Shown here: positions 1-5,896 of the stretch, one piece after another
Numbering within the stretch: position 1 is the first letter of the stretch
Layout: every line of letters begins with the position of its first letter
From: Treponema sp.
GTDB lineage: Bacteria; Spirochaetota; Spirochaetia; Treponematales; Treponemataceae
NCBI GenBank assembly: GCA_012519415.1
Contig: JAAYQG010000027.1
Location: 1 to 45,258 of the forward strand
DNA length: 45,258 nt
Direction of reading: 5' to 3'
Notes under the pieces: generated by a model
Databases searched by the model: none
What the model was told of the DNA's origin: nothing
Seen by the model: the letters and a program-made list of their open reading frames with translations, nothing else
Made by a program: the position numbers and the translations under genes

Positions 1-86
1 TGACTGGAGTTACAGTTGCTCAGTCTGAAAAGCGACGTAAAAAACGCAGACGTGAAAAAACAGGAGACAAAGATGGATATAATTAA
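1..86 (+). CDS. trmD: C-terminal end of TrmD (tRNA m1G37 methyltransferase), partial
   Basis: The frame beginning at base 3 is open from the window edge and stops with TAA at 84-86. It encodes a 27-residue tail that is very basic in the middle ([11 protein letters not shown]). The tail itself is not diagnostic. The call rests on position: in most bacteria trmD lies directly upstream of rplS, and this frame overlaps the rplS start by 14 bases, as in a translationally coupled ribosomal operon. TrmD methylates G37 of tRNAs reading CNN codons. It could instead be the end of another gene, because only the tail is visible. Confidence 0.5.
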   Translation, partial: TGVTVAQSEKRRKKRRREKTGDKDGYN

Positions 87-426
87 GACTATCGAAGCTG
101 CTCAAACAAGAGATGATATTGATCAATTCAAAATCGGCGACACTATAAAAGTGTTTTTCAAAATTATTGAAGGCAAAACAGAACGCATTCAAGTTTATGA
201 AGGTTTAGTAATTTGTATGAAAGGCGCAGGCATTTCAAAAACATTTACTGTTAGAAAAAATTCTTACGGTGTTGGTGTTGAACGTGTTTTTCCGTTTAAT
301 TCACCACGCATTGCAAAAGTAGAAGTTGTGCGACCTGGTAAAGTTCGTCGTTCTAAACTTTATTACATCCGCGATAAGATTGGTAAAGCTGCAAAAATCA
401 AAGAGCTTATTACAAAAAAAAGCTAA
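73..426 (+). CDS. rplS: 50S ribosomal protein L19
   Basis: A 117-residue protein of normal L19 length. It carries the family's SH3-like core: [20 protein letters not shown], then a stretch on glycine-rich turns ([17 protein letters not shown]) and the conserved [15 protein letters not shown] segment, ending in the basic [12 protein letters not shown] tail. L19 sits at the 30S-50S interface. The start was taken at 73, not at the earlier in-frame codon at 16, because an AGGAG Shine-Dalgarno at 62-66 lies 6 bases upstream and the protein then begins at the usual L19 N-terminus (MDIIKTIE). The gene starts inside the end of the upstream trmD-like frame. Confidence 0.97.
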   Translation: MDIIKTIEAAQTRDDIDQFKIGDTIKVFFKIIEGKTERIQVYEGLVICMKGAGISKTFTVRKNSYGVGVERVFPFNSPRIAKVEVVRPGKVRRSKLYYIRDKIGKAAKIKELITKKS

Positions 427-468
427 CGGATTTTATCGGTTGTTTTGTATTTGTGGAAAAATTTCGTA

Positions 469-1530
469 ATGAATAATCTTTCTGCACATGCAGTTACACA
501 CATTTCTTTAGGCAAAGCCGCTCTTTCTTCAACAAATGTTTTGAAGGATGGCGGCTTTGTTTTTGTTAGGGTTTTAGGCGAAAAAGCCGGCGGTAAAATG
601 CTTGTTTCTTTTGCAGGCAATGTATTTGAAGCCAGCACAAAATATGCTACCAACAATGAAATCTTAAAAACAGGCACTTCTTTTAAAGCTCAAATTAAAA
701 TATCAAACGGAAATATTAATCTTATACCAGTAAAAAATGAATTAGCGGAATTTTCACAAATCGCTGCAAAAGATGCTGCACTTTATGCTTCGATGTGTTC
801 AGCATTAAATCTTGTGCAAGATGAAACATCACTAAAACTTTTGCAGTTTATGCGTGAAAATTTTGTTTATTTTACAAAACAGGAACTTAGATTATTACAG
901 AAAAAATCTAAAAAATATGGAAACAAAGCCGGAAAAATGACGGAAATAGTTGCGTTACTAAAATCAAAAGGAATCGAGCCTGATGATGAAGCTATAAGCA
1001 AACTTTTGTCAATTTTAGAAAGTGAAAATAATTCAGCTTCAATAATAAATAAAAAAATTAAATCTAAGACTGGAACTTTTTTAGATATCATATATAATAA
1101 TCCTGAAGCTGCATTAAATGCAAAAAAAGGATTATTGACATTATCCAATCATTTAGGCAATCAAAATTCACATTGGATTATTTTGCCGTTTGAAACTATG
1201 CTGAAAAGCACATTATGGACTGGAACTTTACGCATTCTTTTGGATAAATCAATTCATTCTGTTAAAAAGCTTTACATTAGTGCTAAAAATAACGAAAAGT
1301 CCTTGATTTTTGAATTTTTTCAGCCGAAACATATACATAAGGCTTTTGAGATTCGTTATGCTATCATGCCGGAAGTTTCAAAAAACGAGGTGGAACGTTT
1401 TACTGATGTTCTTAAAGACATTTTTGCTGCGGGAGGGCGCAGCGTGGAAATTGTTTATAATCAAGAACTTCAAAATGAATATTTCGTTGATAGCAGGTTG
1501 TTCATAAAAGGAGCGGATGAGCGAGCATGA
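469..1530 (+). CDS. FliK-like hook-length-control-type protein (YlqG-like), function unknown
   Basis: A 353-residue protein with no signal peptide. Residues about 20-90 look like the small beta domain seen in FliK-type proteins (a 'magnify, then G-T-x-F-K-A-Q-I' pattern ending in NGNINLIPV). Residues about 230-345 resemble the FliK C-terminal substrate-switch domain: a WTGTLRILLD strand, a hydrophobic strand ending LIFEFF, then an amphipathic helix (EVERFTDVLKDIFAAGG) and a last VEIVYNQ strand. The middle is a charged helical linker. It overlaps the next gene, a soluble FlhB tail, by ATGA at 1527-1530. FlhB tails normally bind FliK, so the pairing supports the reading, and Bacillus has a comparable ylqG-ylqH pair after rplS. 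ATG at 469 was preferred over the weaker codon at 445; no clear ribosome site. Family assignment is inference. Confidence 0.6.
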   Translation: MNNLSAHAVTHISLGKAALSSTNVLKDGGFVFVRVLGEKAGGKMLVSFAGNVFEASTKYATNNEILKTGTSFKAQIKISNGNINLIPVKNELAEFSQIAAKDAALYASMCSALNLVQDETSLKLLQFMRENFVYFTKQELRLLQKKSKKYGNKAGKMTEIVALLKSKGIEPDDEAISKLLSILESENNSASIINKKIKSKTGTFLDIIYNNPEAALNAKKGLLTLSNHLGNQNSHWIILPFETMLKSTLWTGTLRILLDKSIHSVKKLYISAKNNEKSLIFEFFQPKHIHKAFEIRYAIMPEVSKNEVERFTDVLKDIFAAGGRSVEIVYNQELQNEYFVDSRLFIKGADERA

Positions 1531-1778
1531 GTAAAAAAACTGCTATAGCACTTTCTTATCCGGACGGCGCTGAAGCTCCTTTTATTGTTGCTAAGGGAAA
1601 AGGTAGCTATGCTGAACGAATTCTTGAAATTGCTAGAGAAAATTCTGTTTATGTAGTGAAAGATGATTTGACAGCAGGAATTCTTTCATTGTATGAAATT
1701 GGCGAATATATTCCGCCCGAAACATACGAAGTTATTGCAGGAATTTTTGCATTTCTGCTCAGGATGCGTGATGAATAA
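1527..1778 (+). CDS. Soluble FlhB C-terminal-domain homologue (FlhX/YlqH-like)
   Basis: An 83-residue protein made only of the cytoplasmic C-terminal half of FlhB/EscU. It matches the family pattern: AIALSYPDGAEAPFIVAKGKG, AERILEIARENSVYVVKDD, then IGEYIPPETYEVIAGIFAFL. It lacks the four membrane helices and the NPTH autocleavage site of full FlhB, because it begins just after where that site would be. In flagellar FlhB this half faces the cytosol and sets export specificity together with FliK. Such stand-alone copies exist in other bacteria and some can partly replace the FlhB tail. ATGA overlap with the FliK-like gene upstream and an 8-base overlap with the HD-GYP gene downstream indicate coupled translation. 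Confidence 0.85.
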   Translation: MSKKTAIALSYPDGAEAPFIVAKGKGSYAERILEIARENSVYVVKDDLTAGILSLYEIGEYIPPETYEVIAGIFAFLLRMRDE

Positions 1779-3009
1779 AATTAACAGTGATTTACTTGAA
1801 CTTGGAATGAAATTTTCAGCCCCTGTGTTTTTTGATGACGGGAAACATATGTTTCTTGCTGAAAAAAAACCGATTCGTAAATTTCATCTTGAAACATTGC
1901 AACGTTGGCATATTCCTTATGTTATTACATATGGGCGTTTGCTTCCAAAAGCTTCTATTGATTTAGATGAACTTTTAGGTTCTCCTGAAGAACTCGAAGA
2001 GCTGGAAACAGAGGAAACAACATCTTCAGGTGCTTATGCAATTTCTTCTTCTGAAGATGAAGATGATTTATCAGAAACTTATGTTGGTCCAATTGATGAA
2101 AACCCGTTGTTTATAAATTATTGTGAGTTAATTTCAGCAATGGGAATGGTTATAGAATCGATTCGTGCAAATTCTTCCGCTGATATTGCTCAGTATATTG
2201 AAAGTATTTCTGAGCAGTTATATAAATTGATAGAAAAAAATGCCAGCTTTGTTACTGGTTTCCTTCTTATGGGAGAAGCCAAAAAACATGATTTTGCACA
2301 GGCGGCTATTGATTCTGCAATATTAACGTATTTAATTTCAAAAAAAATGGGACTTTCTCCAAAAAAAATAAAACTTTTTGTAACCGGAGCACTTGTTCAT
2401 GATATTGGAATGTTTTTATTGCCTGAATCTTTAATTACAAAAAAAACATCTCTGCTTCCAGAAGAATTTTCAAAGCTTAAAATGCACACAATTGAAGGTG
2501 CAAGATTGGCAAGTTCATTGCTCCATTCTCCAACAGAAGTAACAAATATGATAAGTCAACATCATGAACGTTGGAATGGTGAAGGTTATCCAAGAGGACT
2601 CAAAGGTGATGAAATCAGTCTTGGAGCTACAATTCTTGCGGTAACTGATGCATTTGAAGCGATGATTACAGAAAAAGCTTACAGAACATCAATGCTCGGT
2701 TATGAAGCTATGAAAGTGCTTATAAGCGATAATGGAAGACATTTTTCACCTGAAATAGTAAGAGCTTTTATACAATGTATGGGTGTTTATCCTATCGGTT
2801 CTCTTGTTCTGTTAAGCGATTCTTCAATAGCTCGCGTTGTTCAAGGAAATGATGCTTCTCCCTTAAGACCGGACATACGAATACTTGTTTCTGCTTCAGG
2901 TGAAAAATTCTTGAATAATACAGGTGCTGTTCTGAAACTTGAGGGTATGCGCAAGTTATTCATTGTGCGTGCATTAGATTCAAAAGACCTACATGGAAAG
3001 TTCGATTAA
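1771..3009 (+). CDS. HD-GYP domain protein (cyclic-di-GMP phosphodiesterase family)
   Basis: A 412-residue cytoplasmic protein. The N-terminal 60 residues (GMKFSAPVFFDDGKHMFL, then PIRKFHLETLQRWHIPYVI) resemble the DUF3391-type domain that often precedes HD-GYP. An acidic linker follows (ELEELETEET). The HD-GYP domain occupies roughly residues 175-345: a first His in KKHDFAQAA, the HD pair in VHDIGMFLLP, MHTIEGARL, QHHERWNGEGYPRGLKGDEI and ILAVTDAFEAM. HD-GYP enzymes hydrolyse c-di-GMP. One oddity: the usual HHExxDGxGYP has Asn for Asp (ERWNGEGYP), so activity should not be assumed. A further 70-residue C-terminal domain follows. Start at 1771 lies inside the stop of the FlhB-like gene (ATGAATAA). 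Confidence 0.88.
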   Translation: MNKINSDLLELGMKFSAPVFFDDGKHMFLAEKKPIRKFHLETLQRWHIPYVITYGRLLPKASIDLDELLGSPEELEELETEETTSSGAYAISSSEDEDDLSETYVGPIDENPLFINYCELISAMGMVIESIRANSSADIAQYIESISEQLYKLIEKNASFVTGFLLMGEAKKHDFAQAAIDSAILTYLISKKMGLSPKKIKLFVTGALVHDIGMFLLPESLITKKTSLLPEEFSKLKMHTIEGARLASSLLHSPTEVTNMISQHHERWNGEGYPRGLKGDEISLGATILAVTDAFEAMITEKAYRTSMLGYEAMKVLISDNGRHFSPEIVRAFIQCMGVYPIGSLVLLSDSSIARVVQGNDASPLRPDIRILVSASGEKFLNNTGAVLKLEGMRKLFIVRALDSKDLHGKFD

Positions 3010-3364
3010 TAAAAAAATCGGAAATAATGGAGAAGAGCGTGCTTCAATTTTTTTGGAGAACGCCGGATATAAAGTTCTTGAACGAAATTATCGCTCAAGA
3101 TATGGCGAAATAGATATAATTGTCTGCAAAAATGAAACAGTCGTTTTTGTTGAAGTGAAAACATGGCCGAGAAGCGACTTTTTTAGTCTTGCTCAAGCTG
3201 TAGATTACCGAAAACAAAAAAGAATAATCAAAACGGCTAAATGTTTCCTTGCAGAACATCGACAATATAAAGAGTGCTATGTGAGGTTTGATTTGATTGC
3301 TCTTGATATATCAGGGCATGATAAGATTTTCCACATAGAGAATGCGTTTTCGGAGATCTTATGA
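2993..3364 (+). CDS. yraN: UPF0102 / YraN family nuclease-like protein
   Basis: A 123-residue protein of the usual YraN length. It shows the family's restriction-endonuclease-like core: GNNGEERASIFLENAGYKVLERNYRSRYGEIDIIV, then VVFVEVKT, where the E, D and ExK residues match the catalytic metal site of the fold, and finally a RKQKRIIKTAKCFL helix and VRFDLIALD strand. The biological role is not established for the family. It overlaps the HD-GYP gene by 17 bases and the next small gene by ATGA, so it belongs to the same transcript. Proximity of yraN to rplS and an FlhB tail is a recurring arrangement in bacteria. Confidence 0.92.
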   Translation: MESSINKKIGNNGEERASIFLENAGYKVLERNYRSRYGEIDIIVCKNETVVFVEVKTWPRSDFFSLAQAVDYRKQKRIIKTAKCFLAEHRQYKECYVRFDLIALDISGHDKIFHIENAFSEIL

Positions 3365-3549
3365 GTTCTGTATCAAAAAAAGCTGCTGCGAAAGCAGAGC
3401 GTTCAGCGCGTGTCGCAGAATTACAAACAAAAATTCACGATAAGGCTTACATAGACGGTGCTATTCAACGTATTGCGCAGGTTTTGAGCAACAGTCTCGT
3501 GGTAGACAAAAAAATGACACAAGGACATAGTTTTTATGGCACAAGATAA
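3361..3549 (+). CDS. Small hypothetical protein, coupled to yraN
   Basis: A 62-residue reading frame whose ATG overlaps the yraN stop (ATGA, 3361-3364) and whose end overlaps the next gene by 14 bases. The first 20 residues are basic and alanine-rich (KKAAAKAERSARVAELQ) and probably helical. The second half (AYIDGAIQRIAQVLSNSLV) looks like an amphipathic helix. No signal peptide or known motif is visible. The tight overlaps on both sides argue that it is a real gene; a function cannot be given. Small basic helical proteins of this kind may bind RNA or a protein partner, but nothing here proves it. Confidence 0.65.
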   Translation: MSSVSKKAAAKAERSARVAELQTKIHDKAYIDGAIQRIAQVLSNSLVVDKKMTQGHSFYGTR

Positions 3550-4018
3550 TTCTAACAATCATTATGGAAAGTCATATTCCGGACGGCATTTTAACCAAAA
3601 CAAAAAAAAAGTAAAAGAACAAGGTCATTTTAACAATAAACGCGATAATAACAAAAATAACGAACAAAAATCTTACAAAACATTAAAAGATTCTTCGATT
3701 GAGTCGCCAAAACTTGATACGCCAAACTGTGCATTTTGTGGTGAACCTATTTATGATTTGCCTTCTGCAATGTGCGATAAAGATACACTTTCTCCAATTC
3801 ATTTTGATTGTGTTTTGCAAAGACTTAATGATTCAGAAAATCTCAAAGAAAATGAAAAAATCACTTATATAGGGCAGGGAAGATTTGCAGTTGCATATTT
3901 TGAAAATCCACATGATTTACGTCATTTCAAAATACAGAGAATAATTGAATGGGAAGATCAAGAAAAAAAAGCCGAATGGAGAGATGAAATCGCTTTGAAA
4001 TTTAGCCGGACTAAATAA
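3536..4018 (+). CDS. Hypothetical protein with a Cys/His zinc-finger-like centre
   Basis: A 160-residue protein. Residues 1-55 are a low-complexity Asn/Lys/Gln/His-rich segment, basic and probably disordered. Residues 65-92 form a compact Cys/His cluster (C65-x2-C68, C80, H89, C92) that could bind zinc. The last 65 residues carry a mixed domain (ITYIGQGRFAVAYFENP, then RHFKIQRIIEWEDQEKKAEWRDEI). A basic tail next to a zinc cluster would fit an RNA- or ribosome-associated role, which is inference. It starts 14 bases inside the preceding gene and is the last gene of the rplS cluster; hairpin repeats begin 3 bases after its stop. Confidence 0.7.
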   Translation: MAQDNSNNHYGKSYSGRHFNQNKKKVKEQGHFNNKRDNNKNNEQKSYKTLKDSSIESPKLDTPNCAFCGEPIYDLPSAMCDKDTLSPIHFDCVLQRLNDSENLKENEKITYIGQGRFAVAYFENPHDLRHFKIQRIIEWEDQEKKAEWRDEIALKFSRTK

Positions 4019-4020
4019 TG

Positions 4021-4372
4021 GCGTTTTGCGTTTGGGATTGAGCTACAAATTTGGGATTAATCTAGCAAAACGCCAAGTTTTTGCGGTGCAAAAACTTGAG
4101 GCTTATGTGTTGGTTGGGTTTAATCTAAAATTTAGGGATTAATCTAGCAAAACGCTGCTTATGTGTTGGCTGGGTTTAATCTAAAATTTGGGGACTAATC
4201 TAGCAAAACGCCGAAGTTGCACTTTAATCAGACGTCCTTGTCTGATTAAAGTGCCGAGTTTTGCTTCACAAAACTCGTCGCTTGTGCACTGCGTCCTTGC
4301 AGTGCGGTTTTGTGTCGGGAGGGTTTTGCGTTTGGGATTGAGCTACAATTTGGGATTAATCTAGCAAAACCC
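4021..4372. repeat. Intergenic hairpin-repeat cluster 1
   Basis: Fills the gap between the zinc-finger gene and tRNA-Leu. Type A units: 4021-4073 (arms GCGTTTTGC / GCAAAACGC) and 4321-4372 (arms GGGTTTTGC / GCAAAACCC), both with the interior that reads TAGATTAATCCC on the minus strand. Two further A-like copies without a left arm form a 55-base direct repeat, 4101-4155 and 4157-4211. Type B short hairpins: 4074-4098 (11-bp stem, loop GGT), 4219-4254 (15-bp stem, loop GTCCTT), 4255-4277 (9-bp stem, loop CTTCA), 4286-4305 (7-bp stem, loop GTCCTT). No U-run follows any stem, so they are not ordinary terminators. 4373-4449 holds nothing I recognise. Confidence 0.9.
4219..4254. repeat. 15-bp perfect hairpin, loop GTCCTT
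   Basis: Arms GCACTTTAATCAGAC and GTCTGATTAAAGTGC pair over all 15 positions. A related hairpin at 18074-18108 differs at stem positions 4 and 11 in both arms, so pairing is preserved. Confidence 0.9.
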
Positions 4373-4449
4373 GTAGTTTTCTGTGTTTGTTTGTGTTTTT
4401 AGATATGTTTAACGTTATTTTGAATAACTATAAAGTGAAATAAAATATG

Positions 4450-4536
4450 TGCCGGAAACCAGAATCGAACTGGCACGACCTTTTTACGGTCGAGGGATTT
4501 TAAGTCCCTTGTGTCTACCTATTCCACCATTCCGGC
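4450..4536 (-). tRNA. tRNA-Leu (anticodon UAA)
   Basis: Read on the minus strand, the gene begins GCCGGAA and ends TTCCGGC plus discriminator A, giving a 7-bp acceptor stem. The anticodon arm is GGGAC-TTAAAAT-like with anticodon TAA in the loop CTTAAAA, a long variable arm (CGACC / GGTCG) typical of Leu, and a T arm CCAG-TTCGATT-CTGG. Length is 87 bases. The CCA end is not encoded. Its promoter can be seen just upstream (4557-4585). Confidence 0.96.
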
Positions 4537-4556
4537 ACGATTAAAAGATGTTTAAT

Positions 4557-4585
4557 ATAATATAAAACTGCAAAGGTTTGGTCAA
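4557..4585 (-). promoter_or_regulatory. Sigma-70 promoter for tRNA-Leu
   Basis: On the minus strand: -35 TTGACC (4580-4585), a 17-base spacer, -10 TATTAT (4557-4562). Transcription would start near 4550, about 14 bases before the mature tRNA. The -35 box ends only 3 bases before the tatD start codon, so the two divergent genes share this short region. Confidence 0.65.
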
Positions 4586-4588
4586 GAT

Positions 4589-5434
4589 ATGTTTACAGAT
4601 ACTCACTGTCATTTATCAATTATGAAAAAACGTGGGATTGATATAAAAACTTTTTTTGCTGATTTTTTAAAAATTGAAGAAGGTTGCGCAGATTCCTTTT
4701 TAATTGATATTGGAACAAAATCTGAAGATTTACATGAACGTATAAAACTATGTGATTATGCAAAAGAAATTGCAGAAAACTGTGATTTTTTGAAGTTTTC
4801 AGCTGGAATATGGCCGTCAAAAAAAGAGGTAGAAAATCGTTTTGATGAAATTGAAAAATTAAAAAAAGTAATTGAACAATTTTCACTACACGGAAGAAAA
4901 GAGCTTTGTGCAATAGGCGAATGCGGTTTTGACAGGCGAGAAAATCCTTTAGAATTAGGAAAAAAACATTTATCTAACGAAGAAGAACTTTTCTCTATGC
5001 AAATTGAAATTGCAAAAAAAAATAATTTATCGCTTATTGTTCATTCACGAGATGCATTTGCAGAAACATATGGAGTTATTAAAAATGGGAAACATGATAA
5101 AGTTGTAATCCATTGTTTTTCTTACGATAAAAAATCATTAAAATTGTTTCTTGATTTAGGTTGTTACATCTCTTTTTCCGGTGCTATAACATATGGCAAT
5201 AAAACGCAAAAAGAAATAAATTGCGAGCTTTTAAGATATATGCCTAAAGATATGATTTTACTTGAAACAGATGCGCCATATTTAGCACCAATGCCTTTAA
5301 GGGGAACTATAAATACGCCACTGCTAATTAAGCATACATATCAATTTGTTGCAAAAAGTATCAATGTTTCAGATAATTCACTTGCAGAAATAATAAAAGA
5401 TAATGCAAATAAGTTTTTTAATATTAAATCTTAA
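4589..5434 (+). CDS. tatD: TatD family metal-dependent deoxyribonuclease
   Basis: A 281-residue TIM-barrel hydrolase of normal TatD size (about 260). The metal ligands are all visible: D4/H6/H8 in TDTHCHL, E111 in GECGFD, H152 in VHSRDA, H175 in IHCFS and D228 in LLETDAPYLAP. TatD enzymes remove nucleotides from DNA 3' ends and have been tied to DNA repair and fragmentation. The family's GLDYY is GFDRR here, a mild variation. The gene stands alone, divergent from tRNA-Leu, with an AAAGG at 4572-4576, rather far from the ATG. A TATAAT at 4556-4561 could serve as its -10. Confidence 0.93.
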   Translation: MFTDTHCHLSIMKKRGIDIKTFFADFLKIEEGCADSFLIDIGTKSEDLHERIKLCDYAKEIAENCDFLKFSAGIWPSKKEVENRFDEIEKLKKVIEQFSLHGRKELCAIGECGFDRRENPLELGKKHLSNEEELFSMQIEIAKKNNLSLIVHSRDAFAETYGVIKNGKHDKVVIHCFSYDKKSLKLFLDLGCYISFSGAITYGNKTQKEINCELLRYMPKDMILLETDAPYLAPMPLRGTINTPLLIKHTYQFVAKSINVSDNSLAEIIKDNANKFFNIKS

Positions 5435-5499
5435 TGTTACAAAAAATGTTAAATAGTAAAAAAAACTGAATTATTGTAGCGTTTTTTTTTAAAGCTGTG

Positions 5500-5505
5500 T
5501 ATACT
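5500..5505 (+). promoter_or_regulatory. -10 box (TATACT) placed for a leaderless yerC-like mRNA
   Basis: TATACT lies 7 bases before the ATG at 5513, so transcription would begin at or next to the start codon. No Shine-Dalgarno is present between them. A TTGTAG at 5474-5479 is a weak -35 with a long 20-base spacer. Confidence 0.45.
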
Positions 5506-5512
5506 TATTTAT

Positions 5513-5815
5513 ATGGAATACACCGAACGTACAAAAAGATATTTAGAGGAATTATGCACTGCGTTGACTATTATTAAAACGCCGGAGCATATGCAGGATT
5601 TTCTTGAGTGCTTGCTAACTGAAGCAGAAGTGGTTGATATTGCAAATCGATGGCTTTTAGTGCGCGAAATCGATCGTGGTGCTACACAAAGAGAGATTGC
5701 TAAAAACTACAGTATGAGCCTTTGTAAAATTACTCGCGGTTCTCGTGAGCTTAAAAAAGAAAACAGCGCATTTAAAAAAGTCCTTGAAGATTTTAAAGCA
5801 TCTCAATCAGAGTAG
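5513..5815 (+). CDS. TrpR/YerC-type helix-turn-helix DNA-binding protein
   Basis: A 100-residue all-helical protein matching the YerC/YecD branch of the TrpR superfamily. The N-terminal helices (YLEELCTALTIIKTPEHMQDFL) are followed by the segment LLTEAEVVDIANRW and the DNA-reading helix-turn-helix GATQREIAKNYSMSLCKITR, ending GSRELKK, which parallels the TITRGS signature of TrpR. Members of this branch are generally not tryptophan repressors and their targets are mostly unknown. It is a single-gene unit closed by a strong terminator at 5828-5866. Confidence 0.88.
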   Translation: MEYTERTKRYLEELCTALTIIKTPEHMQDFLECLLTEAEVVDIANRWLLVREIDRGATQREIAKNYSMSLCKITRGSRELKKENSAFKKVLEDFKASQSE

Positions 5816-5827
5816 AGTATTTTCTCT

Positions 5828-5866
5828 GAATAAAAATGCCCCTTTCAAAGAGTGGCATTTTTATTC
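5828..5866. terminator. Bidirectional terminator between the YerC-like and ankyrin genes
   Basis: A perfect 13-bp stem, GAATAAAAATGCC (5828-5840) with GGCATTTTTATTC (5854-5866). The A-rich left arm and T-rich right arm supply U-runs for both directions, fitting the two convergent genes. Confidence 0.85.
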
Positions 5867-5896
5867 ATGCAGAAAGTTCAGTATGAAATTATTCGA

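Noticed and set aside
4021-4372. Integron attC sites as an explanation of the repeats (an integron is known in Treponema denticola)
   Set aside because: The GTTRRRY / RYYYAAC boxes are not present at the stem bases, no integrase is seen, and the intervening genes are housekeeping genes in normal operons.
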